NCBI GenBank assembly: GCA_016188575.1
Contig: JACPHN010000142.1
Location: 1 to 30,535, forward strand
DNA from: Candidatus Schekmanbacteria bacterium
GTDB taxonomy: Bacteria > CSSED10-310 > JACPHN01
Reading direction: 5' to 3'
DNA length: 30,535 nucleotides
Shown here piece after piece: positions 23,957 through 30,535 of this stretch; position 1 is the first letter of the stretch; every line of letters starts with the position of its first letter. Under the pieces are notes generated by a model that was not told where the DNA came from, did no database searches, and was given only the letters and a program-made list of their open reading frames with translations. The position numbers and the translations under genes are program-made.

Positions 23957-24749
23957 GGTCAATCCTCCTTGTGCTCGCGGGTGATCCGGTTCCGGCGACA
24001 GCCCCCAGGAGCGGGCGCTCCCGCGCTGGAACGATCATCTCCACCAACCAACAGTCCGGCCGGCGCAAGACCGCGGCGTCGGCCACGAGCGCTTCGTTGA
24101 TCCTGCGCACGGTACCGGATACGGGGCTCGCGATCACGTAGATCGTGCGGTCTTCGCGCAGGATCCTTGCCAGCGGTTCTTCCCAGGCGATGCGGGCGCC
24201 GGCTGACGGTAGCTCGACGTAGAGCGCCGGGCCGAGGCTCACGACCAGGCGCGGATCGATGCCGATCCGCGCGACTTGATCGCCCTCGTAGGCGGTCCAG
24301 GTATCCAGGATTGGAGCGGCCTCCGGCTCTGGCCGCGCCGCCGCGGGTTCGTCGTGGCGCTGCAAGGCCCAGGCCCGGCGCTCGATTGCCTTCGCCACGC
24401 GCCAGAGCAGCTCGGCCTGCCGGATCGGCTGCACCAGGACGTCGGTTGCGCCGTGCGCGATCGCCGCCTTGGCGTCACCAATCGTAGGGCGTTGGGCGAT
24501 GGCCACGACTTCCAACCACGGCCGGCGCCGCTTGAGCTCGTCGAGAATGGCCAGCGCCGACGCTCCGGGATCCGCCATGGAGAAGATGATCACGTCATAG
24601 TCCGCGGCGTCGACGCACCGCAGAGCCTCGGGGGCCGAGCGCGAGACCGCGGTCCGGTAGCCGGCGCTGGCGAGGACGCGGTCGAAGGTCTCGGTCATCG
24701 CCCGCCCCTCGCCGTCGATTACCAGGATATTCGCCGTCTCCGCTGCCAC
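23925..24749 (-). CDS. Pseudo-receiver fused to a GcvH-like (lipoyl-fold) domain without the lipoyl lysine
   Basis: 274 residues from GTG 24749. Residues 7-125 follow a receiver fold, but the acidic pair reads VIDGE, the phosphoacceptor position reads VIIFSMADPG (Ser instead of Asp) and the conserved Lys is Gln (LVQPIR), so it probably cannot be phosphorylated. Residues 150-250 resemble glycine cleavage H protein: ASPVSGTVRRINEAL and DCWLVEM match the H-protein 'SPVSG..V.VNE..' and 'GWL' segments. The lysine that carries lipoate, 7 residues before SPVSG, is Arg (EDRTIYVIASPVSG). It therefore looks like a non-catalytic docking module. First gene of the sigma-54 operon with the membrane response regulator and the nine-haem cytochrome. 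Confidence 0.8.
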   Translation of the reverse strand: MAAETANILVIDGEGRAMTETFDRVLASAGYRTAVSRSAPEALRCVDAADYDVIIFSMADPGASALAILDELKRRRPWLEVVAIAQRPTIGDAKAAIAHGATDVLVQPIRQAELLWRVAKAIERRAWALQRHDEPAAARPEPEAAPILDTWTAYEGDQVARIGIDPRLVVSLGPALYVELPSAGARIAWEEPLARILREDRTIYVIASPVSGTVRRINEALVADAAVLRRPDCWLVEMIVPARERPLLGAVAGTGSPASTRRIDHETRTENSRS

Positions 24750-24781
24750 GATGAATCACCGTCCTTTCTGACCAAGGAACT

Positions 24782-24797
24782 TGCAGTTCCCGTGCCA
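24782..24797 (-). promoter_or_regulatory. Sigma-54 promoter of the cytochrome operon
   Basis: On the minus strand TGGCACGGGAACTGCA matches the -24/-12 consensus (TGGCACG-N4-TTGCA) with one mismatch and exact GG-N10-GC spacing. The GTG at 24749 is 32 bases downstream. The obvious activator is the NtrC-type regulator encoded just upstream (25047-26459). Confidence 0.85.
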
Positions 24798-24820
24798 GAT
24801 CGGCGGGAGGTGACCGTTCA

Positions 24821-24845
24821 CTTCTCCCCGCTTGCGGGGGGAGGG
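24821..24845. repeat. Dispersed GC-rich palindromic repeat, copy 2
   Basis: CTTCTCCCCGCTTGCGGGGG and following bases share the CCGCTTGCGGGGG core with copies near 21394 and 30141. It lies just upstream of the sigma-54 promoter, where an activator would bind. Confidence 0.5.
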
Positions 24846-24941
24846 TCGGGGTGGAGGGTGGAAACGTGATCGCCAAGCGCATCGACGAGGGTCGACAGCA
24901 CTCCCGCGAGGGTGGCAAAAAACATCATGTCCGCCTCTCTG

Positions 24942-24965
24942 CCCCCCCCGGAAAGCGGGGGGGGG
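24942..24965 (-). terminator. C8/G9 hairpin after the kinase-regulator operon
   Basis: Eight C, a 7-base loop and nine G form a very strong stem 82 bases after the stop of the NtrC-type gene. No T-run follows directly, although TTTTTT occurs about 20 bases further on. It probably separates the regulator operon from the sigma-54-driven cytochrome operon. Confidence 0.45.
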
Positions 24966-25046
24966 CTGACAGTCACGCGGTACGTATGATTTCCCTATAC
25001 ACCCCTGGAGCGGACAGCCGATCGAGCGGGGCGGCCCTGGGCCAGG

Positions 25047-26459
25047 CTACTCGTCCGCGTCGGTCTCGCGAAGGCGGATCCCGAACTTGCGCATGAGCGC
25101 CTGAAAGTTGGTGCGCTGCATTCCGACGTCACTTGCGGCGCGCGTCGCGTTCCAGTCGTTGCGCTCCAGGGCCGCGACCACGAACAGATGCTCGAGCCGG
25201 TCCGTCGACTGGGAACGTATATTTTTTTTGAGCTCCTTCAGCTCTTCCGCCGTCGCTGGCACGTCGACTCCGAGCTCCAGCGCGGGGTGTCGCAGCTCCA
25301 GCGGCAGATGCTCCGGCCGAATCGTCGTCCCATCGCCGAGCACCACCGCGGCCTCGATGACGTTGGCGAGCTCGCGCACGTTGCCGGGCCAGTCATGACC
25401 GATCAGAATGCTCATGGCCTCGGCGGAGAGGCGCTTGACGGGCTCCTGGCCGGTAGCGGCCCGCCGCAGGAAGTGTCGCGCCAGCACGGGAATGTCCTCC
25501 TTGCGCTCGCGCAGCGGCGGGACGCGGATCACCAGGACGTTGAGCCGATAGTAGAGATCGTCGCGGAATCTCCCCTCCTTGACCATCGCGCTCAGATCTC
25601 GGTTCGTGGCGGCCACGAGGCGAAAGTCCGCCTTCACCAGCCGGGTCTCCCCGACGCGGCGATACTCGCGCTCCTGCAGGACGCGCAGCAGACGCGCCTG
25701 AACCGCCAGGGGAATGTTGGCGATCTCGTCCAGGAGCAGGGTGCCCCCATCGGCGGCTTCCAGCAGACCCGACCTGGTCGCTACCGCGCCGGTGAACGCC
25801 CCTTTGTGATAACCGAAGAGCTCGCTCTCGAGCACGCCTTCCGGGATACCCGCGCAGTCGACCGGCACGAACGGCTTGTCCCGGCGCAGGCTGTTGAAGT
25901 GGATGGCCTTGGCCACCAGCTCCTTGCCGACTCCGCTCTCGCCCTGGATGAGCACCGTCGAGCTCGTCGGCGCGACCTTGACGATGGCGCGGAACATCTC
26001 CTCGAGCCGGCGGCTCGTGCCGACGATGTTGTCCAGCTCGTACCGAGCCCGCAGCTCCTCCTGGTGCGCGGTACCTTCGCCGAGCAGTGCCCGCTGCGCG
26101 ACAGCTCGTCCGATGACCGCCGTCAGATCGTCCGGCGCGAACGGCTTGCACAGGTAGTCGATGGCGCCGAGCTTCATCGCCTCTACCGCGGTCTCCACGG
26201 TGGAATATCCGGTGATGATGATGACGCCCACCTCCGGGTGGGTCTCGCGGACCCGCCGCAGCACTTCCATCCCGTCGATCCCGGGCATCTTGAGGTCAAC
26301 GCACGCGATGTCGCAGCCCTCTCGCTCGATATGCTCCATTCCCTCCAGGCCGCCGGAGGCGGTGCTCACCTGGTATCCCGCCTCACCCAAAACGCGTTCG
26401 CAGCTCTTGCGAACGACCTCCTCGTCATCGATTACCAGAACGCGTGCCGCTGATTCCAT
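25047..26459 (-). CDS. NtrC-family sigma-54 response regulator
   Basis: 470 residues, standard length and order. Receiver (residues 6-120): LVIDDEE, phosphoacceptor in CVDLKMPGIDG, IITGYS, LCKPF. AAA+ domain (about 145-385): Walker A GESGVGKE, sigma-54 loop GAFTGA, Walker B LLLDE, R-finger region FRDDLYYRLNV, and HDWPGNVRELANVI. The C-terminal Fis-type helix-turn-helix is NATRAASDVGMQRTNFQALM. It lies 3 bases after the haem histidine kinase gene, so the two are a cognate pair. Its likely target is the promoter at 24782-24797. In role and setting it resembles the sigma-54 regulator BccR, linked to CbcL-type cytochromes in Geobacter; that parallel is inference. Confidence 0.93.
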   Translation of the reverse strand: MESAARVLVIDDEEVVRKSCERVLGEAGYQVSTASGGLEGMEHIEREGCDIACVDLKMPGIDGMEVLRRVRETHPEVGVIIITGYSTVETAVEAMKLGAIDYLCKPFAPDDLTAVIGRAVAQRALLGEGTAHQEELRARYELDNIVGTSRRLEEMFRAIVKVAPTSSTVLIQGESGVGKELVAKAIHFNSLRRDKPFVPVDCAGIPEGVLESELFGYHKGAFTGAVATRSGLLEAADGGTLLLDEIANIPLAVQARLLRVLQEREYRRVGETRLVKADFRLVAATNRDLSAMVKEGRFRDDLYYRLNVLVIRVPPLRERKEDIPVLARHFLRRAATGQEPVKRLSAEAMSILIGHDWPGNVRELANVIEAAVVLGDGTTIRPEHLPLELRHPALELGVDVPATAEELKELKKNIRSQSTDRLEHLFVVAALERNDWNATRAASDVGMQRTNFQALMRKFGIRLRETDADE

Positions 26460-26462
26460 GTC

Positions 26463-28109
26463 CTACGCCTGCCGCCGCATATCGCCGCAGTCGCCTACGG
26501 GAAGCGCTACCGTGACCTGGGTTCCCGCGCCGAGCGTGCTCGCGATGTCCATTGTCCCGCCGTGACTCTCGATCATGCGGAGGCTCACGGAGAGGCCGAG
26601 GCCGGTGCCTTTTCCGGGTTCCTTCGTCGTAAAAAAGGGATCGAACACTTTGCTGATGTTCTCCGGCGCGATGCCACAGCCCGTGTCGCGAATGACGACG
26701 GCGACCGTGTCGATCGCCCCGTGCGCCGCTGGCCGCAGCGACGCCGTGATCTGCAGCGTACCGCCATCGGGCATCGCGTGCACGGCATTCTGGACCAAGT
26801 TGATGAGGACCTGCGTGATCTGACCCGCGTCCACCACGACGCGCGGAAGCTGTGGGTCGATGTCAACCGCAACGTCGATGTTGAAGAAATCCGCCTGATG
26901 CTGGAGCAGCAACAGCGCCTGGCGAATCAGCGCGCCGAGATCTTCCGGCCGGCGGTCCGGCTGGGATTGCCGCGCGAACTGCAGAAGATCCCGGATAATC
27001 TTCGCGCAGCGCTTCGTTTCCGAGATGACGACTTCCAGATCGGCTCGCTCCGTCGAGCCCTCCGGCATCTTGCGCGCCACCAGGTGCGCGAACGTCAGTA
27101 CGCCCGTCAGGGGATTGTTCAGCTCGTGAGCAACGCCGGCGGCCATGCGGCCGACGGAAGCGAGCTTCTCCGCGCGCATGATCTGCGCCTGGGAGTCGGT
27201 CAGCTCCCGGGTGGCATGCGCGATGCGCCGTTCGAGCGACTCGTTGAGCTGGTGCAACTTTTCATCTGCAGCGCGCAGCGAGCTCGTCATGCTGTTGAAC
27301 GAGCGCCCGAGCAGCGCGATCTCGTCGCTACCTTCGATGGGAATCGCGGATGCGAAGTCTCCGGCCGCGACCCGGGTCGTGGCCGCCACCAGCGCGCTTA
27401 CGGGGCGGCTCACCGACCACCACAGAAACAGGCCTACAAACAGGCAGATCAGCACCACCGCCACCAGCCCGTAACCGACGATCGTGGCGGTGCTCGCGCG
27501 AATCAGCGCATCGGTCGCTTCCAGCGAAACGGCCACGTCGAGAACGCCCAGGACGCTTTGCTCGGACGGCGCGCCATGGCAATCGGCCCGCGCACACGAC
27601 CGGGAGTTATAGATAGGATCGACCGTGGCGAGCACCCGGTGCGCGCCCGCGCGACCCAGAATGCGCGAACGTTCCGTATGCTCAAGACTCTTGACGAGCT
27701 TGCCGTCGAGGTGGCAAAGATCGCACGATTCCGCTTTCTTGTCGACTACCGCACCGATTTCTTGGGTGTTGGTCGAGAAGATGATCTTGCCTTCCTGGTT
27801 CATCATGCGGACCCATTCCACCCCTTTCTGGTGCCCGACCGCGGCGATGATCTCGCTCAGGGTGCGGATTTCCTTGCGCCGCATCGAGGACTCCATGCTA
27901 CGCTTGATGGTATCCGCGAAGCGCTCGGTTTCCAAAATCGCCGCTTCCATGTGCGCGCGCTCCCACAACGTGATCACGCGGTAGGAAAACGCCCCAAGTA
28001 TCGCACAAAGCGCCGCGGCAAGGCACAGGGTGAGCCTGAGCCCGAGGCGGTTGACCTGGACGATTGCCACCTTCTCTCGGGGCCGTTCCGGCGGCTCCAC
28101 GTCGCTCAC
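26463..28109 (-). CDS. Haem-c-binding sensor histidine kinase
   Basis: 548 residues from GTG 28109, overlapping the stop of the upstream gene (GTGA). Transmembrane helix 1 (about 24-44) and helix 2 (about 208-232) bracket a periplasmic sensor with two possible haem-c attachment sites: CDLCH at 129-133 and the unusual CARADCH (CX4CH) at 172-178. A HAMP domain (about 233-285) and coiled coil lead to HisKA with the phosphoacceptor His in GVAHELNNPL (about 328), and a HATPase domain with NLVQNAVHAM, DTGCGIAP, FDPFFTTKEPGKGTGLGL. Covalent haem in the periplasm implies sensing of redox potential or a gas ligand. It should phosphorylate the NtrC-type regulator encoded next, controlling the cytochrome operon. 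Confidence 0.9.
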   Translation of the reverse strand: MSDVEPPERPREKVAIVQVNRLGLRLTLCLAAALCAILGAFSYRVITLWERAHMEAAILETERFADTIKRSMESSMRRKEIRTLSEIIAAVGHQKGVEWVRMMNQEGKIIFSTNTQEIGAVVDKKAESCDLCHLDGKLVKSLEHTERSRILGRAGAHRVLATVDPIYNSRSCARADCHGAPSEQSVLGVLDVAVSLEATDALIRASTATIVGYGLVAVVLICLFVGLFLWWSVSRPVSALVAATTRVAAGDFASAIPIEGSDEIALLGRSFNSMTSSLRAADEKLHQLNESLERRIAHATRELTDSQAQIMRAEKLASVGRMAAGVAHELNNPLTGVLTFAHLVARKMPEGSTERADLEVVISETKRCAKIIRDLLQFARQSQPDRRPEDLGALIRQALLLLQHQADFFNIDVAVDIDPQLPRVVVDAGQITQVLINLVQNAVHAMPDGGTLQITASLRPAAHGAIDTVAVVIRDTGCGIAPENISKVFDPFFTTKEPGKGTGLGLSVSLRMIESHGGTMDIASTLGAGTQVTVALPVGDCGDMRRQA

Positions 28110-29518
28110 GCCTCCAGCACCAGTCGCTCACCATGGGCGGGATTGACGGTGTGCGTCCCGAAGCGCGTCGCGATCAGGCGGCCAAACGGACCGATGACGC
28201 TCTCTTCACCGTGGATCAGGATTACCGTCGGCGCTGGTCCGGTCTTTTCGTACCACGCGAGCAGCGTCTGCCGTCCTCCGTGGGCCGAAAATCCGTTGAG
28301 CGTCGCAGTCGCCGCTCGCACTTCGATCTCCCGACCGTAAATGGTGACCTTCCGCTCGCCATCAATGAGCTGCCGGCCCAGGGTCCCGGACGCCTGATAC
28401 CCCACGAACACCACCAGCGTCTTGGGCGAATGCAGCCGGTTTCGCAGATGGTGAAGGATGCGCCCACCGTTGCACATGCCGCTCGACGCGATGATGATGA
28501 GCGGCCCATCGAGATCGTTGAGGCGGCGCGACTCGTCGCTGGTGCGCACGTAGCTCAGCTCCCCCCACGAAAACGGCGATTCCCCGCCGGCAATGAGCCT
28601 GGTGAGCTGCTCGTCGTAGCATTCGGGATGTCGGGCGAAGATCTCTGTGGCGTCGCACGCCATCGGGGAATCGACAACAACCGGCACCCGCGCCAGCAGC
28701 CCCTGGCACCAGAACCCCTGCAGGACGAACAGCAGCTCCTGCGTCCTCTCCAGGGCGAAGGACGGGATCAGCATGACCTTGCGATGCTCCACGACATCGC
28801 GAATCAGCTCCTCGAGCTCCGCCACGGATTGTGCGAAGCTACGGTGATCGCGGTCCCCATACGTGCTCTCGAGCATGACCACATCCGCGGGGCCGGGCCA
28901 CACCGGATCGCGAACGATCGGCTTGTCCAGGTTGCCGATATCGCCGGAGAACGTCAGACGTAGCGGGGTCAGGCCAGGGCGAACGATCGACAGCTCGACA
29001 AATGCCGAGCCAAGAATGTGACCGGCGTCGCGAAACGTGGCGCGCACTCCGGGTAGGACGTCAAAAGCATGGTCATAGGCGATGTCGCGGGCAAACAGGT
29101 CGAGCGTCACCAGCACGTCGGTCGTCGTATAGAGCGGATGGAGGTCCGCCGGCTCGTACCTCTTGCCGGCGCGCATGCGCCGGAGCGCCCGCCGCGCATG
29201 GTCCTCGTGGATTCCGGCCGAATCGAGCAGCACGATCTTGGCCAGATCGCGGCTCGCTTCGGTGGCGAATACAGGGCCGCGAAACCCTCTCTTGGCGAGC
29301 ATCGGCAAGCGGCCCACGTGATCGAGGTGGGCGTGCGACAGCACCACGGCCGCGATGTCGAGCTTGCCGTGGTCAAATGTCTGGTTGCGCCGCTCGATGC
29401 GCGCGCTTCCTTGAAACATGCCGCAGTCGATCATGATCGCTCCGGAGGGCGTTTCCAGGACGTAACAGGAACCGGTTACCGTGTCGGCGGCGCCGAGAAA
29501 GCGGAGCGCAATCGGCAT
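28106..29518 (-). CDS. MBL-fold beta-CASP RNA metallo-hydrolase
   Basis: 470 residues. N-terminal metallo-beta-lactamase motifs: FLGAADTVTGSCYVLE, MIDCGMFQG, the zinc motif SHAHLDHVGRLP, DAGHILGSA and FSGDIGN. The beta-CASP domain is inserted (ESTYGDRDH, PSFALERTQELLF, SSGMCNGGRILHHL), and the C-terminal RMMBL segment has FSAHGGRQTL and IHGEE. The length and motif set match the family related to CPSF-73 and archaeal/bacterial exo- and endoribonucleases. It should cleave RNA in the cytoplasm using two zinc ions. ATG 29518 has AAGGA upstream. It is the first gene of the operon with the haem kinase and the NtrC-type regulator, an odd pairing for an RNase. Confidence 0.9.
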   Translation of the reverse strand: MPIALRFLGAADTVTGSCYVLETPSGAIMIDCGMFQGSARIERRNQTFDHGKLDIAAVVLSHAHLDHVGRLPMLAKRGFRGPVFATEASRDLAKIVLLDSAGIHEDHARRALRRMRAGKRYEPADLHPLYTTTDVLVTLDLFARDIAYDHAFDVLPGVRATFRDAGHILGSAFVELSIVRPGLTPLRLTFSGDIGNLDKPIVRDPVWPGPADVVMLESTYGDRDHRSFAQSVAELEELIRDVVEHRKVMLIPSFALERTQELLFVLQGFWCQGLLARVPVVVDSPMACDATEIFARHPECYDEQLTRLIAGGESPFSWGELSYVRTSDESRRLNDLDGPLIIIASSGMCNGGRILHHLRNRLHSPKTLVVFVGYQASGTLGRQLIDGERKVTIYGREIEVRAATATLNGFSAHGGRQTLLAWYEKTGPAPTVILIHGEESVIGPFGRLIATRFGTHTVNPAHGERLVLEA

Positions 29519-29741
29519 GGGTTGAATCCTTTCATCAGCTCGTGCGGGAAAGCCTGAGAGCGGGTGGGTGCTGGCGCACAGCGTAGCTCAGGGCGACGTT
29601 CTTTTCCACGGTGCTTGCAATTCTTGCAAAGCACGGGCAGCTTTTTCACTTGCCTCCCGATCCGTGGCAACTTCTGGCGAAGGTGTCGGAGAAGCTGCCT
29701 TATTATGAGTCGGTTTGCGCAAAAAATGCGACCATGCGTGC

Positions 29742-29757
29742 GGCATGATTCGTGCAT
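29742..29757 (+). promoter_or_regulatory. Candidate sigma-54 promoter, divergent from the metallo-hydrolase
   Basis: CGGCATGATTCGTGCA keeps GG-N10-GC and agrees with TGGCACG-N4-TTGCA at most positions (T-to-C, C-to-T and T-to-G differ). It points rightward into a small frame at 29811 and a terminator at 30039-30074. Confidence 0.45.
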
Positions 29758-29810
29758 GGGTAGCATTCAGCGCGGAGATCCCGCGAAGCCATTCTGAGAG
29801 GAGCACGCGA

Positions 29811-29927
29811 ATGCTGATGGTCGCCGCTTCCGGCGTGGATCGGCAGCGAGTCGGCGGGCCGGTACTCATGATCGGCCTGTCCCGTTCGCGCCGCCCTGCG
29901 CCGCCAGAAAACAAGGTGCCACCGTAA
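29811..29927 (+). CDS. Possible small protein, 38 residues
   Basis: ATG 29811 has a good ribosome site (GAGGAG, about 8 bases upstream) and lies about 54 bases after a candidate sigma-54 promoter. The product is MLMVAASGVD... ending RRPAPPENKVPP, with no recognisable family, membrane segment or cysteine. It may be a genuine short protein, a leader peptide, or chance within a small RNA transcript that ends at the terminator at 30039-30074. Confidence 0.3.
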   Translation: MLMVAASGVDRQRVGGPVLMIGLSRSRRPAPPENKVPP

Positions 29928-30038
29928 GCGCAGCTCGCGCGCCGGCCACCTTTCCCCCCGGAAGGCGGCGCGGCCCGAGCACCATGCCCGCCTGCCGCCA
30001 CAACCCGGCAGGTCGCTTGAACCTACCTCCCTACGGAC

Positions 30039-30074
30039 AGGTGGTCGCACTTCGAGAGCGACCACCTTTTTTTT
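30039..30074 (+). terminator. Perfect intrinsic terminator
   Basis: AGGTGGTCGC (30039-30048) and GCGACCACCT (30058-30067) form a perfect 10-bp stem with a 9-base loop, followed by T to 30074. An upstream GGTCGC (30011-30016) could compete for GCGACC, an arrangement seen in attenuators. It is the strongest terminator in the window, although no large gene precedes it on this strand. Confidence 0.85.
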
Positions 30075-30140
30075 GGCCTCGGCGGAATGTGGTTTACACC
30101 ATGGCGAACGCAATGCGCGTAGCGTGCTGCCCCCACCTCA

Positions 30141-30164
30141 CCTCCCCCTGCTTGCGGGGGGAGG
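30141..30164. repeat. Dispersed GC-rich palindromic repeat, copy 3
   Basis: CCTCCCCCTGCTTGCGGGGG shares the GCTTGCGGGGG core with the other copies. The surrounding 30075-30340 holds no convincing gene. Confidence 0.5.
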
Positions 30165-30340
30165 CAGGGAGGGGGGCGCCTGCGACACTCGTAAAGGAGC
30201 ATCACCCGACATTCGGCCGACGCTTTTTTTTGGCCTCGCTCCTCGAGCTGCAGAGCTCGGCAGCCGGGCAGGTTCAGGATATCGACGATCATCGCGGCGA
30301 GCGCCGTTGATGGTCGCGCTTTGCCTTCGTGCGGGAACTG

Positions 30341-30535
30341 AGCCTCCCCACGGCTAAAGCCGGGGGGTTCTGAACGGAAGAACCTTCTGTACATACCTCC
30401 ACCATGGAGTAGGGCCATCGGCATGCACATAAGGCCTGGCCTTTTCGGGGCTCTCGCAATCAACCAACGGGCTTGATGCTACAACATCCGACTTGGCGAT
30501 TGGACCTTGCAAGCAATGTCCCGCCACCAAGTCCC
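30341..30535 (-). mobile_element. 3' end of a TnpB (IS200/IS605-type) element with possible reRNA scaffold
   Basis: On the minus strand two hairpins follow each other: GGTTC...GAACC (30384-30366) and CCCCGGC-TTTA-GCCG(T)GGGG (30366-30346), ending near GGCTCA. The 'CCGGCTTTAGCCGtGGGG' hairpin is a recurrent sign of the right end of tnpB-bearing IS200/IS605 elements, where it forms the 3' scaffold of the guide (reRNA/omegaRNA). The bases beyond, from about 30336 downward, would be the guide. The sequence 30385-30535 would be the tnpB tail or upstream scaffold, but I cannot recognise TnpB residues in it. The element continues beyond the window or is a relic. Confidence 0.5.

Noticed and set aside
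25188-26453. 421-residue plus-strand frame opposite the NtrC-type regulator
   Set aside because: Antisense shadow of a highly conserved gene; no independent features.
29476-29766. Minus-strand small frame with LCKNCKHRG (CxxC)
   Set aside because: It overlaps the start of the metallo-hydrolase gene in another frame and has no ribosome site; the CxxC alone is not enough.

Overview
This is a GC-rich bacterial chromosome segment with a Gram-negative envelope (TonB-dependent receptor, lipoprotein, periplasmic binding protein). Three features point to a former deltaproteobacterial-type lineage (Desulfobacterota, Myxococcota or Binatota-like): strong use of sigma-54, a CbcL-like nine-heme cytochrome b/c protein, and an acyl-CoA dehydrogenase-like gene paired with an enoyl-reductase-like gene. 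The lineage is an inference; no rRNA or marker gene is present.

Layout. 1-1413: mobile-element debris, namely the 3' end of a group II intron (reverse transcriptase C-terminus, domains V and VI), a 27-nt inverted repeat, and a four-unit REP-like hairpin array. 1414-4344: TonB-dependent receptor and a lipoprotein made only of a 5'-nucleotidase C-terminal domain. 4408-7582 (minus): a TPR protein and a PhnD-like binding protein, convergent with the receptor pair. 7855-12236: a near-perfect sigma-54 promoter, a secreted GH39-like glycoside hydrolase, a Cas6-family RNase, and an RtcR-like CARF plus sigma-54 activator, with no CRISPR array or other cas gene. 12505-16742: a defence-type module with a PHP plus SMC-like ATPase (Ppl/TrlF-like), an AlbA_2 ATPase and a probable truncated PglZ gene. 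16717-18922: an ABC-2 export pair with its own promoter. 19059-21331 (minus): acyl-CoA dehydrogenase-like and saccharopine dehydrogenase/enoyl reductase-like genes.

21468-29518 (minus) is a coherent redox-control locus. A beta-CASP metallo-hydrolase, a histidine kinase whose periplasmic sensor carries two haem-c attachment motifs, and an NtrC-type regulator form one operon. Next comes a textbook sigma-54 promoter (24782-24797), then a pseudo-receiver fused to a lipoyl-less GcvH-like domain, a response regulator with a membrane tail, and the CbcL-like cytochrome. The simplest reading is that the haem kinase senses periplasmic redox state and the NtrC-type protein switches on the cytochrome operon.

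29519-30535 holds a possible sigma-54-driven small transcript ending at a perfect intrinsic terminator, GC-rich repeats, and what looks like the 3' end of a TnpB (IS200/IS605-type) element.

The two most notable systems are the orphan Cas6/CARF-sigma-54 pair beside a sigma-54-controlled glycoside hydrolase, and the haem-sensor/pseudo-receiver/GcvH-like/cytochrome locus.
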